The notes beneath the pieces are model-generated. The model made no database searches, was not told the DNA's origin, and saw only the letters and a program-made list of their open reading frames with translations. Positions 1 to 8,511 of a stretch of DNA of 17,324 bases are shown piece after piece. The stretch lies in contig JAJTIF010000300.1 in the NCBI GenBank assembly GCA_021299675.1, positions 1 through 17,324 of the forward strand, given 5' to 3'. The DNA is from Pseudomonadota bacterium (lineage in GTDB: Bacteria > Bdellovibrionota > Bacteriovoracia > Bacteriovoracales > Bacteriovoracaceae). A program made the position numbers and the translations under genes. Numbering within the stretch: position 1 is the stretch's first letter; each line of letters begins with the position of its first letter.

Positions 1-2403
1 GGGGCGTTACTGCCCAGTTCCGCTATAGCGCGGACAAACTCAGTTCAAGAGCAAAGCGAAACGACCGCTAGCGAGACAATAATTGTTACTGGTTCGCGCG
101 CACCCTTGCGCAGCGTCACTGCGAGTCCTGTCCCTGTCGATGTGTTTAGCGCTGACAATATTCAGTCTTCAGGAGCAGTCGCGGGGGAACTTGGGCAAGC
201 ACTTGCAAGCATTGCACCGTCGTTTGGGTTTCCTCGGCAATCAAACTCCGGTAGCTCCGATCATGTTCGCGCCGGTCAATTGCGCGGCCTAAACCCAGAT
301 CAATTGCTTGTCCTTGTGAATGGGAAGCGCCGTCATTCCTCAGCTATCGTCAATTCTGAGACCAAGATCGGCCGGGGTACAGCGGCGGTTGACTTTAATA
401 CAATCCCACTTGGTGCCGTGAAGCGGATCGAGGTACTGCGCGACGGAGCAGGTGCGCTTTATGGATCAGACGCGATCGCTGGTGTTATCAATGTAATTCT
501 ACAAGATGCACCAACCAGTTTAAGCGTAAGCCTTACCCATGGTCTCCACGTCACGGATGTCGAGCCGATTTCAAAATCTTTGCAGGACGGCCAAACTACG
601 CATTTAGAAACATCCTTCGGATTTGAAGCGTTTGGCGGCTTTTTTCTCGCTGGTGTCGACGCGCGGGTGCGCGAGGCCACAAACCGAGCAGGCTTTGACC
701 TAGTACCATTTTTTGTGCCTCAAACCGCCGCCAATCTGGCAACAGCGGGCCGACGCAACTATGCCGAGGGTGATCCGAAGTCCCAAGACGTCAACCTCTG
801 GTACAATAGCGAGTCAAAGTTCCTTGGTCTTGATGTTTATGGGTTTGGCACATTGGGCAGCCGCCAAACCGAAGGTGCCACATTTTTTCGCTATCCAGAT
901 GGAAACGACAATGTGCGTGCCATCTACCCGAACGGATTTCGCCCAATTTCAACTGGAGACAATTTAGACATCTCAACCACGGGCGGGCTACGCCACAAAG
1001 TTTGGGGTTGGAACGTGGATGCCAGCCTCACCAACGGTTTGAATAGATTTGAATATGGCGTAAAAAACTCACTCAATGCATCATTGGGCAGCGCAAGCCC
1101 GCGGTCGTTTAATTCGGGGAGGTTTGAGTTTACGCAGCTAACGGGCAATCTCGATGCCAGACGACAGGTCAGCCTCGCCGATTCAAATCGTTTGATTGAC
1201 GTGGCTTTGGGTGGCGAGATTCGTTCAGAGCGCTTTAAATCACGCCGGGGCGATGAATCCTCTTTTGCTGCGGGACCTTTTGATAGTGCTATCGGAGCCC
1301 AAGGCGCGCCAGGCCTTACCCAAGCGGATGAAGCCAAGCTTACCCGTGATGTTTTCAGCCTTTATGGCAGTGTTTCTGCTGAACTTACGACGCAATGGTT
1401 TACCGACGCGGCGCTACGGTATGAGGAATATTCGGACTTTGGCTCAGCCGCTACCGGAAAGCTGGCCAGTCGATTTGAAGTCAATGACGCCATTAGTTTT
1501 CGCGCGTCTTTATCGAATTCGATCCGCGCACCGGGCCTTCAGCAAATTGGCTTTTCAGACACGACGATCAACTTTGGGCAGAACCGCACCTTGGTTGCAA
1601 CCCGCACTCTACCCGTAACCAACGCCGTTGCGCGCGCCTTGGGTGCCAAACCGCTAGAGCCTGAAACATCAATCAATTATAGTATTGGGGCGGTGTGGAT
1701 ACCAAGTCGGCAAACATCGATTACATTTGATGCGTTCGAAATTGAGATAGCTGACCGAATTACTTTATCCGACCGCTTTTTTGGCGATCAAATCGCAGCC
1801 TTTATTGGCAGCCAACCAGGCGGAGCCAGCATTGGTTCCGTGCGTTTCTTTACCAATGCGGTTGATACCCAAACGCGGGGTGCTGACATTGTCGTTCGTC
1901 ACAATCGACCTCTTTTTGGGGGTAATTTGAACTTGGAGCTTGCCGCCACATGGGCTGAGACACAAATCAAAGGCTTTACGCCCACCCCTGCTGCCTTACG
2001 CGCATTTGACTCTAGTTTCGCGCTAGTGGGCGTTGAAGAGGTCAACACGATTGAAAGTGCTGCACCTAAGTCAAAGGTGATTGCGACCACGACTTGGAAA
2101 GATGAAAAGTGGCGGTTGCTCGCAAGGCTAAGCCATTTTGGTGAGGCGACGCGGGTGTTTAACTTCGGCGGCGGGTTTGAACCGAGCCAGACCTATGGAG
2201 CAGAAGCCCAGCTAGACGTAGAGGCGGAAGTCCAGGTTTCGCGAGGCGTATCGGTAGCTTTTGGTGCGTCAAACTTGACCGACGCTTATCCAGACCTCTC
2301 AAACGACCTCATCAACTTCTTTGGTAACCTCCCCTATGACATCCTGTCGCCCATTGGCATCAATGGTCGCTATGTTTACGGGACGGTTAAATTCAAGTTT
2401 TGA
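1..2403 (+). CDS. TonB-dependent outer-membrane receptor (5' end outside window)
   Basis: An outer-membrane beta-barrel transporter that imports a scarce ligand using TonB/ExbB/ExbD energy. The frame is open from base 1, so the start codon and most of the signal peptide are outside the window. The first visible residues look like the end of a signal peptide ('SSAIA'), followed by the TonB box ETIIVTGSR at 73-99. A plug domain follows, with the signature 'LRDGAGALYGSDAIAGVINV' at about 436-495. The barrel runs to a terminal Phe (VKFKF), the usual last residue recognised by the BAM machinery. The TTG at 106 lies downstream of the TonB box and cannot be the real start. There are 800 in-window codons, so the gene is nearly complete. 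The ligand cannot be deduced. The next gene starts 11 bases after the stop. The family is certain; the substrate is unknown. Confidence 0.95.
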   Translation, partial: GALLPSSAIARTNSVQEQSETTASETIIVTGSRAPLRSVTASPVPVDVFSADNIQSSGAVAGELGQALASIAPSFGFPRQSNSGSSDHVRAGQLRGLNPDQLLVLVNGKRRHSSAIVNSETKIGRGTAAVDFNTIPLGAVKRIEVLRDGAGALYGSDAIAGVINVILQDAPTSLSVSLTHGLHVTDVEPISKSLQDGQTTHLETSFGFEAFGGFFLAGVDARVREATNRAGFDLVPFFVPQTAANLATAGRRNYAEGDPKSQDVNLWYNSESKFLGLDVYGFGTLGSRQTEGATFFRYPDGNDNVRAIYPNGFRPISTGDNLDISTTGGLRHKVWGWNVDASLTNGLNRFEYGVKNSLNASLGSASPRSFNSGRFEFTQLTGNLDARRQVSLADSNRLIDVALGGEIRSERFKSRRGDESSFAAGPFDSAIGAQGAPGLTQADEAKLTRDVFSLYGSVSAELTTQWFTDAALRYEEYSDFGSAATGKLASRFEVNDAISFRASLSNSIRAPGLQQIGFSDTTINFGQNRTLVATRTLPVTNAVARALGAKPLEPETSINYSIGAVWIPSRQTSITFDAFEIEIADRITLSDRFFGDQIAAFIGSQPGGASIGSVRFFTNAVDTQTRGADIVVRHNRPLFGGNLNLELAATWAETQIKGFTPTPAALRAFDSSFALVGVEEVNTIESAAPKSKVIATTTWKDEKWRLLARLSHFGEATRVFNFGGGFEPSQTYGAEAQLDVEAEVQVSRGVSVAFGASNLTDAYPDLSNDLINFFGNLPYDILSPIGINGRYVYGTVKFKF

Positions 2404-2414
2404 CGCGGTTAGAC

Positions 2415-3059
2415 ATGCTAACACTAAGGGGTCCCGCGGTATGCGGGACCTTTGTGCTTTGTCTTGCTCTCATGTCGCCAAGCATGAGCTTGGCGCAGAG
2501 TGGAAAAGATGAGCGCGCAGGAGATGTGCGCGTGTCTGCAAAGATGTTTGAAAAAGATCGCGGAGCCGGTTCGCGCGACTCAGGCAGAACGGGGGCCAGC
2601 GTCACTGCCGAAATTGATATTGCAGTATCCCCACAAATCGTGTGGCAAGCGATGACAGATTGCGCCCGTTCACCAGCCTTTGTGCCGGGATTGCAAGCTT
2701 GTCGAGTACTGCAAAAGGACCCAAACGGCTTAAGCGATGTGCGTGAGCACCAAGTTAAATTCACGGCCCTTCTACCAAGCATAACCATGCAATTTCGATC
2801 AGACTATCGGCCTATTGAAGAGATCAAATTTACCACACAAGGTGTCGGTACCAATCAACGCCAAGTGACCACCAGCAGCGGTCGTTGGACGCTAACAAGC
2901 CAGAATGAAGGACGTGCAACCAAAGTATCGTATGAAGTGGATTTGCGTACATCGCTTCCGGTACCCCGCAGCTTGTTGCAAAGCGGTCTGCAACGCGATG
3001 TGCCTGCGGTTTTGCTGGCATTGCGAGGCGAAGCCATTAGACTGCAAAGCTTGAGATAA
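2415..3059 (+). CDS. Secreted SRPBCC/START-like (polyketide cyclase/COQ10-type) protein
   Basis: A 214-residue protein with a clear Sec signal peptide: MLTLRG, then a hydrophobic core (PAVCGTFVLCLALM) and a cleavage region SPSMSLA|Q near residue 27. The mature part from about residue 55 fits the helix-grip SRPBCC fold: a 'VTAEIDIAVSPQIVWQAMTD' opening strand/helix, then 'CARSPAFVPGLQACRVL', and a long C-terminal amphipathic helix ending 'ALRGEAIRLQSL'. These folds bind hydrophobic ligands in a cavity; the ligand here is unknown. A TTG at 2400, overlapping the receptor stop, is an alternative start, but the ATG at 2415 gives the better signal peptide. Neither has a strong ribosome-binding site. 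The stop overlaps the next start (TAATG), which suggests translational coupling. A periplasmic SRPBCC protein between a TonB receptor and a glycosyltransferase is not a pairing I recognise. Confidence 0.8.
   Translation: MLTLRGPAVCGTFVLCLALMSPSMSLAQSGKDERAGDVRVSAKMFEKDRGAGSRDSGRTGASVTAEIDIAVSPQIVWQAMTDCARSPAFVPGLQACRVLQKDPNGLSDVREHQVKFTALLPSITMQFRSDYRPIEEIKFTTQGVGTNQRQVTTSSGRWTLTSQNEGRATKVSYEVDLRTSLPVPRSLLQSGLQRDVPAVLLALRGEAIRLQSLR
2427..2460 (+). terminator. Terminator-like hairpin inside the next gene's signal-peptide codons
   Basis: GGTCCCGC (2430-2437), a five-base loop, and GCGGGACC (2443-2450) form a perfect 8-bp GC-rich stem. Two G-T pairs and one A-T pair can extend it to 2427-2453. 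A broken T-run (TTTGTGCTTT) follows at 2451-2460. It sits 24 bases after the receptor stop codon, where an intrinsic terminator would be expected, but also inside the coding sequence that starts at 2415. It may end most receptor transcripts while letting some through, or it may only slow translation of the signal peptide. The T-tract is imperfect, so its strength is uncertain. Confidence 0.5.
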
Positions 3060-3757
3060 TGCAGATTAGTGTCATCATACCAACATTGAATGAGGCTGAA
3101 TTTATCGGGCCCCTCTTATCGCAGCTAAGGGCGCAAAGTGCTTTTGAAGTACTGGTTTGCGACGGTGGAAGCCATGATGAGACCTTAGCAATTACTCGTT
3201 CTTACGGCGCGACGATTATTCAATCAGACCCTGGTCGCTCGGTTCAATTGGCGGCGGGTGCTGCCAGCGCTCGCGGCGATTCCCTATTTTTTCTTCATGC
3301 AGATACAATCTTGCCCCGTAATGCGCTTGAGTTGATCGCAGCCAACTTAGCCCAGAACCCGACGGCATCGGGCTCTTTCTGTTTGGCGTTCGCACACCAG
3401 AACCCAGCTCTTCAGTTTTATGCATTCTGCAGTCAAATAAACTGCCTCTGGACGACCTATGGCGATCAAGGCCTGTTCATGACTCGCCTGACCTATGACA
3501 AGATTGGGGGCTTCCGCAACATGGCATTGCTTGAAGACGTCGACATTCAGAAACGTGCCCGCAGGCATGGGCCTTTTTTGAAGCTACCCGAAAGTTTGAT
3601 TACATCGCCGCGCAGATTTTTGCGGGATGGCGTGATTATGCGCCAGCTTTTGAACATAATCATAATTGTGGGATATACTTGCGGCGTCCCGTTGCCCTAC
3701 CTTGCTGAATTCTATCGGCCTCTCGCGACGAAAATGCTGCCAAGAGCGCATTCATGA
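3059..3757 (+). CDS. GT2 glycosyltransferase, TIGR04283-like ('transferase 2')
   Basis: A 232-residue GT-A-fold glycosyltransferase. The nucleotide-sugar-binding start is 'ISVIIPTLNEAEFI' (residues 3-16), with 'VCDGGSHDET' at 33-42. The family hallmark 'SDPGRSVQLAAGA' is at 56-68, the metal-binding 'FLHADT' at 78-83, 'YGDQGLF' at 134-140, and the acceptor/catalytic 'LLEDVDIQKR' at 157-166, followed by 'SPRRF'. This order and spacing fits the group called rSAM/selenodomain-associated transferase 2 (TIGR04283). A hydrophobic stretch near residues 198-211 suggests membrane contact. The usual companions of that group (a transferase-1 protein or an ArsS-like radical-SAM protein) are not in the window. 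The start codon shares its A with the previous stop (TAATG), so the gene is probably translated together with the SRPBCC gene. The real acceptor is unknown. Confidence 0.88.
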   Translation: MQISVIIPTLNEAEFIGPLLSQLRAQSAFEVLVCDGGSHDETLAITRSYGATIIQSDPGRSVQLAAGAASARGDSLFFLHADTILPRNALELIAANLAQNPTASGSFCLAFAHQNPALQFYAFCSQINCLWTTYGDQGLFMTRLTYDKIGGFRNMALLEDVDIQKRARRHGPFLKLPESLITSPRRFLRDGVIMRQLLNIIIIVGYTCGVPLPYLAEFYRPLATKMLPRAHS

Positions 3758-3938
3758 GCCCCAGATCTAACAGTTATCAAAGAATCCTTAGTTCGCCGCC
3801 TTCAAACCTTGGCAATAGCAAAGGTAACATGCGCATGTGGTGCAGCTATCGTTGTTTAAGTGCAAAAGTGACCAAAAGAATTTGCGTCATGGCGCAGGGT
3901 ATGGTTGATGGATATCAGAAATCTAGGGGTTCAGGACA
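3758..3938 (+). other. Spacer with a doubtful 62-codon ORF (3754-3942)
   Basis: A 181-base spacer between the glycosyltransferase and the second TonB receptor. An ORF of 62 codons (3754-3942) fits it exactly, sharing an ATGA with the gene before and another with the gene after. Its product is Ser/Arg-rich, has no domain I recognise and no convincing ribosome-binding site. I see no clear hairpin terminator and no good promoter for the receptor. It could be a leader region, a decayed gene, or a tiny real gene; a leader is most likely. Confidence 0.2.
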
Positions 3939-6875
3939 ATGAAGAATTACTCAAACAGTTCGGCAATGATTATCGTGCTAGCCCTTCTCTCCCAACCTGC
4001 TTTTGGGCAAGTTGTAAACGGTGAAACGCCAACATCGCAGTCGGCCGAGCCGCGCGAAGTCGAGACGATCGTAGTTACCGGTTCACGCATTGCACGCAGC
4101 CGGCAGACAGCATCTGTTCCCGTTGCAGCAATTGCGTCTGAGGAGTTTCGCTTAGCGGGGACCACGAACTCGGAAGATTTGCTCAACGCCCTGCCCCAGT
4201 TTGTGCCGGCCACTACGTCCTCCTCCAATTCGCTAGCCAGCGCTACCGGGACTGGGGCTGCAACGCTCGATTTGCGCGGCCTTGGCACGAGTCGAAATCT
4301 GGTTTTAGTCAATGGCCGTCGATTTGTCTTTTTTGATGCTACCCAAGTTACCAATATCAATGCCATACCGACTCCTCTGATCAAGCGGGTTGAAGTCGTA
4401 ACAGGCGGCGCATCTGCTGTGTATGGATCTGATGCTATTGCAGGCGTCGTTAACTACATATTGCGCGATGATTTCACGGGCGTTGAGGCGCGCGCACAAT
4501 AGAATATGGACAGTCGAGGCAGCGGCAGCATTGTTGATTTATCAATCACCGCTGGAACAGACTTTGCAGGGGATCGCGGCAATATCACAGTCTCTGCCAG
4601 CTATCTTGACCGCGAGGCCATTGGCACCGAGGAACGGCGCTTTTCGCGTGTTAATCTTGCCGACCAAGTTGTTGGGCCAGACCGCGTGCTGGCGTTTGGC
4701 GGCTCAACATTTGTGCCCAACGGCCGCTTTACTGGTTTGCCGACTGGGGCAGCAATTAACGCTCAACCTGGCCTTGCGGCTGCCTATACAGCCGCTGGCC
4801 TGACAGGGCTGGGTGCAAATGGCTTTATACCCGATGCAAGTGGTCGCAACGTCCGCCCATTCTTGCGTCCAAATGACGACTACGATTTTCTGGCTGATAA
4901 TTTTTTGCGCTTTCCCCAAGAGCGGTGGGGCATAACCACGCTTGCGCATTATGATTTCAACGACAATGTGCGTGGCTTCTTTGAAGGGTCTTTCACCAAC
5001 AGCAAAACGACCCTGGGCTTTGCCTCTAGTTTTGTAAGCACGTCACTGCCGGTTGAAGTGAATAATCCCTATATTGGCACCGCTCTGCGTAATGTGTTGC
5101 AGATCGTGGATAGCAATGAAGCGGGAGCGTTACGCAACAATGGTCAAGTCAATTTAGGATTTAACCGGCGTGTCAGTGAAGTAGGCCCGCGTCGTAATTT
5201 TGATGACCGCGATGCTTGGCGCGTCTTGTTTGGCCTGAAGGGTAATCTTTCGGGTGGCGAAAACCTCTTCAGCGATTTGAAGTGGCAAACCTATTATTCC
5301 TATGCGAAGTCTGAAAACGAGCAAACCCAAGTCGGCAATGTGTCGCTCTCAAAATTCCGACAAGGTATCTTGTCCGGCCCTGGGGGCGCCGCGCCTATCG
5401 TCAATCCGTTTGGACCCAACATTTCCCAAGCCGGGGTGGACTTTATTTCTGCAACATCGATCAATACCGACATCACGGATTTGCATGTTTTGGCAGGCGA
5501 TCTGAGCGGTACAGTGTTTAACCTGCCAGCTGGCCCTGTCGGCTTTTCAGCTGGTGGCGAGTATCGGTCCAGCTCTGTTGACTTCCGCCCAGACGCAGCA
5601 CTCGCTGCTGGGGATATTGCCGGATTTAATCCGATCACAGCGACCAAAGGCAGCATTGATGTCATTGAGGCATTTGGAGAAGTGCGCGTGCCGCTCCTAG
5701 CCGATGTCGCATTTGCCAAGAATTTGGCGATCAACACTGCCTTCCGCTATTCTGATTATGACCTCAAACAAGTCGGCGGCGTTTGGACGTATCAAGGCGG
5801 GCTTGATTGGGAAATCACCTCCGACATCGGCTTTGGCGGGCAATTCCAGCGCGCTATTCGAGCGCCGAATATTGGGGAAGCATTTGGCGGAAATCGCACT
5901 TTCCCAGTGGCAGCAACCGATCCGTGCGCTTTAGCAAGTGCGGCAACAAACGCAACTGTTCGTGCGCTTTGCATTGCCACGGGCGTGCCCGCGGGCCTTG
6001 TCGGCAATGCAGCGGTCCAGCCGAATCTCCAGATCCCAGGCCTTTTGGGCGGCAATCCAAATTTGCGCGAAGAACAATCTGATACATACACCGCAGGCTT
6101 TATTATCACACCATCAGTGATTCCGGGCTTTCGCTTGACGATTGACTATTACGATATCGCATTGACCGGTGCGATCAGCCCGCTGGCTGGGGGTGTCAAT
6201 AGTATCTTGGATTTGTGCTATAACCAGATACGCGATGCAGCCAGCGTGGCATGCCGTGCGGTTTCGCGCAATCCTGCCAATGGTACGATTGATACCGCTT
6301 TTCCTGTAACGGCGCTGAATGAGAATATCGGGAAGATAGAAACATCTGGCACCGACGTTGCCGTGAGCTACCGATTCAATACCCCACACATGGGACGCTT
6401 TGACATCAACATAGCAGGTAGCTGGGTCAATGAGTATACGGTAACACCGGTGCAAGATCTCCCAGCCAACAAAAACTTTTGTGTCGAGTTGTTTGGTCCA
6501 ACTTGCGGGGAACCAAAATTTGGGTTCAAGTCAACATCTCGTGTTACTTGGTCGTCAGGACCACTTTCAATTAGCGGTCGTTTCCGCTGGATTGATGAGG
6601 TAACGGTTGAGGACTTGCAGCTTGCAGCACGGCGCGGCGGCGTTTCGCCGTTGGCCACTACGGTGGCGGTCCCTAGGATTAATGCTCATAGCTACGTAGA
6701 CCTCTCCTTCAAATATGAAATCAACAAGCGCATCAATGTTTGGGGTGGGGTCAATAATGTGTTTGACCAGCAGCCACCTTTGTTAGGCACACGCCAAGAA
6801 CGAAATAACACTTGGCCTGATACTTATGAAGCATTGGGGAGCGAGCTATTCTTTGGCGTGTCGGCCAATTTCTAG
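3939..6875 (+). pseudogene. Large TonB-dependent receptor split by one in-frame TAG (codon 188)
   Basis: Two open pieces in the same frame, 3939-4502 (187 codons) and 4506-6875 (789 codons), together make one complete receptor of about 978 residues. The first piece has a signal peptide (cleavage near AFG|Q, residue 23), the TonB box ETIVVTG (42-48) and a plug with 'LDLRGLG' and 'VYGSDAIAGVVNYIL', ending '...VEARAQ'. The second piece carries straight on with the barrel ('NMDSRGSGSIVDLSITAGTD') and ends in a terminal Phe ('GVSANF'). The break is a TAG at 4500-4502, where related receptors usually have Tyr or Phe; TAT or TAC to TAG is one base change. No other stop or frameshift is seen, so the mutation is recent, the codon is read through, or it is a sequencing error. 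The second piece alone lacks a signal peptide and plug, so it should not work. The substrate-binding protein follows 25 bases later. Confidence 0.9.
4500..4502 (+). other. In-frame amber codon interrupting the TonB receptor
   Basis: TAG, preceded by CAA and followed by AAT ATG. It lies just after the plug's conserved end, where the chain goes into the first barrel strands. Continuous homology on both sides in one frame marks it as a nonsense change rather than a gene boundary. The ATG at 4506 has no ribosome-binding site ahead of it. Confidence 0.9.
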
Positions 6876-6900
6876 TCGGGAACTTGTGGCACATCAGCAG

Positions 6901-8502
6901 ATGGCGCTGAACCGTCGAGGATTCATCGCCGGCAGCGCCGCTTGTGTGACCCTAGGCGGTGGTATCGTATCATGCGCACGTCCAGACACACGCAACATCT
7001 TGCGCGTTGTACCCTATGCGGACTTGCAGGCGCTGGACCCCATCGTCACGACCGTGGGCATTGTCCAGCGCCATGCCATGATGGTGTATGACTTTCTGTT
7101 TGCACGCGATGTTAACGGTGCTGTTCAGCCCCAAATGGTTGAGACGTGGGAACGCAGCGCTAATGGCCTCAATTGGACATTTCGTTTACGAGACGGATTG
7201 TTTTTTCACGACGGCGCACCTGTAGCTGGCGAAGACGTCGTCGCATCGCTCAGGCGATGGGGCGTGCGCGATGCCTATGGCCGCCAGATTTTTGCGATCA
7301 CGCGCGATCTTAGCGCCACTGACGTCCGCACCATAGTTTGGCAGCTAGAACGCCCCTATGGCCTAATGTTACAAGCATTGTCCAAAACAGGCGGACCAGC
7401 CCCCGCCATCATGCCCAAGCGCTTTGCTGAAACGAGCCCAACCAAGCCCATCACAAAAGCAATCGGCTCTGGCCCGTTTCGCTTTGTCGATGCCGAATGG
7501 ATACCCGGCGGCATCGCTGTTTATGAGCGCAACGCCCAATATGTGCCTCGCGATGAGCCAGCCAGCGGTGCGGCAGGCGGCAAGCGTGTGTTTGTTGACC
7601 GCGTAGAATGGCTCAATATTCGTGACCCACAATCGGCAGTCTTGGCGCTAGCAGCGGGTGAAGTGGATTATGTTGAGAATCCAACACCTGAATTTCTGCC
7701 TATGCTTAAAAGTGACGATATCGCTATCGTACGCAATGACCCCCTTGGCACTCAAGGCTTGTTGCGGATGAACCACCTCCATCCCCCTTTTGATAATCCC
7801 AAAGCTAGACAGGCGTTATTTTATCTGATCGATCAGAAGCGCTATCTACAGGCTATGTTTGGTGATCCTAACATCACTCGGGATTGCCAAGAGTTTTTTG
7901 TTTGCGGCTCCGCTTTGGGCACCGAGACGGGAATACCTGAAGGCCTAAAGCCGGATCGTGCAAAGGCGCGCTCTCTATTGGCAGAAGCAGGCTATGACGG
8001 CCGCGAGTTAGTAATTCTGCACCCTACTGATATTGCCTTCATGAACCTCGCGACACTGGTTCTGGCAGACGATTTACGCTCGATCGGGGTCAAGGTTGAT
8101 CTCCAGGCAATGGATTTTGGTGCTATGGCGGCGCGGCGCTCCAACCGTTCCGCCCCCGAAGCGGGTGGTTGGCACCTTGGCCTTTCCTATTGGCCGGGCG
8201 TGGACATAAGTGACCCTGTTTCCAATACGCCGATGCAAGCAAGCTGCGAAAAAGCATGGGCCGGGTGGCCCTGCGATCCTGCACATCAAAGCCTGATTGA
8301 TAGCTTTGCTTATGCTCAGTCTGATGAAGCGCGCCAAAGGATTGCCAATGAGGTCCAAGCCAGCGCCTATAATCTGGTGCCCTATGTTCCCATCGGCCTA
8401 TGGTATAATCCAATCGCGTACAGAAAATCCCTTAGTGGGGTATTGAGTGTGCCGGGTAGCAGTGTCTATTGGAACATTAAAAAGCCGGTGCCAACTCTAT
8501 AG
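6901..8502 (+). CDS. Family-5 ABC substrate-binding lipoprotein (peptide/glutathione type), Tat signal
   Basis: A 533-residue periplasmic binding protein of the DppA/OppA/GsiB class, which hands its ligand to an Opp/Dpp-type importer. The N-terminus has a twin-arginine motif (NRRGFIAG, residues 4-11) followed by a lipobox 'IVSC' with Cys25, so it is probably exported folded by Tat and then lipidated. Family-5 features include 'LQALDPIVTT' (42-51), 'WTFRLRDGLFFHDGAPV' (92-108, the typical 'F.LR.G..FHDG.P' motif) and the late 'PYVPIGLWYNP'. The frame is open back to an ATG at 6826 inside the receptor gene, but the Tat motif fixes the start at 6901. It is encoded on the opposite strand from its likely permease and ATPase genes, and the two stop codons are only 9 bases apart. 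The ligand cannot be read from sequence: peptides, glutathione, opines or heme are all possible in this family. Confidence 0.92.
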   Translation: MALNRRGFIAGSAACVTLGGGIVSCARPDTRNILRVVPYADLQALDPIVTTVGIVQRHAMMVYDFLFARDVNGAVQPQMVETWERSANGLNWTFRLRDGLFFHDGAPVAGEDVVASLRRWGVRDAYGRQIFAITRDLSATDVRTIVWQLERPYGLMLQALSKTGGPAPAIMPKRFAETSPTKPITKAIGSGPFRFVDAEWIPGGIAVYERNAQYVPRDEPASGAAGGKRVFVDRVEWLNIRDPQSAVLALAAGEVDYVENPTPEFLPMLKSDDIAIVRNDPLGTQGLLRMNHLHPPFDNPKARQALFYLIDQKRYLQAMFGDPNITRDCQEFFVCGSALGTETGIPEGLKPDRAKARSLLAEAGYDGRELVILHPTDIAFMNLATLVLADDLRSIGVKVDLQAMDFGAMAARRSNRSAPEAGGWHLGLSYWPGVDISDPVSNTPMQASCEKAWAGWPCDPAHQSLIDSFAYAQSDEARQRIANEVQASAYNLVPYVPIGLWYNPIAYRKSLSGVLSVPGSSVYWNIKKPVPTL

Positions 8503-8511
8503 TTTTAGGTG

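Noticed and set aside
924..1337. 137-codon minus-strand ORF
   Set aside because: Lies inside the first TonB receptor, whose plus frame has clear motifs; the minus product shows no domain.
2400..2414. TTG start at 2400 for the SRPBCC gene
   Set aside because: The ATG at 2415 gives a cleaner signal peptide; the TTG overlaps the receptor stop and has no good ribosome-binding site.
3758..3859. Frame after the glycosyltransferase stop stays open for 33 codons in the same frame
   Set aside because: The translation is plausible-looking but short and has no match I know; the protein is already full length for its family.
3947..4384. 145-codon minus-strand ORF
   Set aside because: Antisense shadow of the second receptor's signal peptide and plug, which are well supported.
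5300..5737. 145-codon minus-strand ORF
   Set aside because: Antisense to the receptor barrel; composition is that of a shadow frame.
6826..6900. Longer start for the substrate-binding protein
   Set aside because: It would put 25 unrelated residues before the Tat motif and overlap the receptor's final codons.
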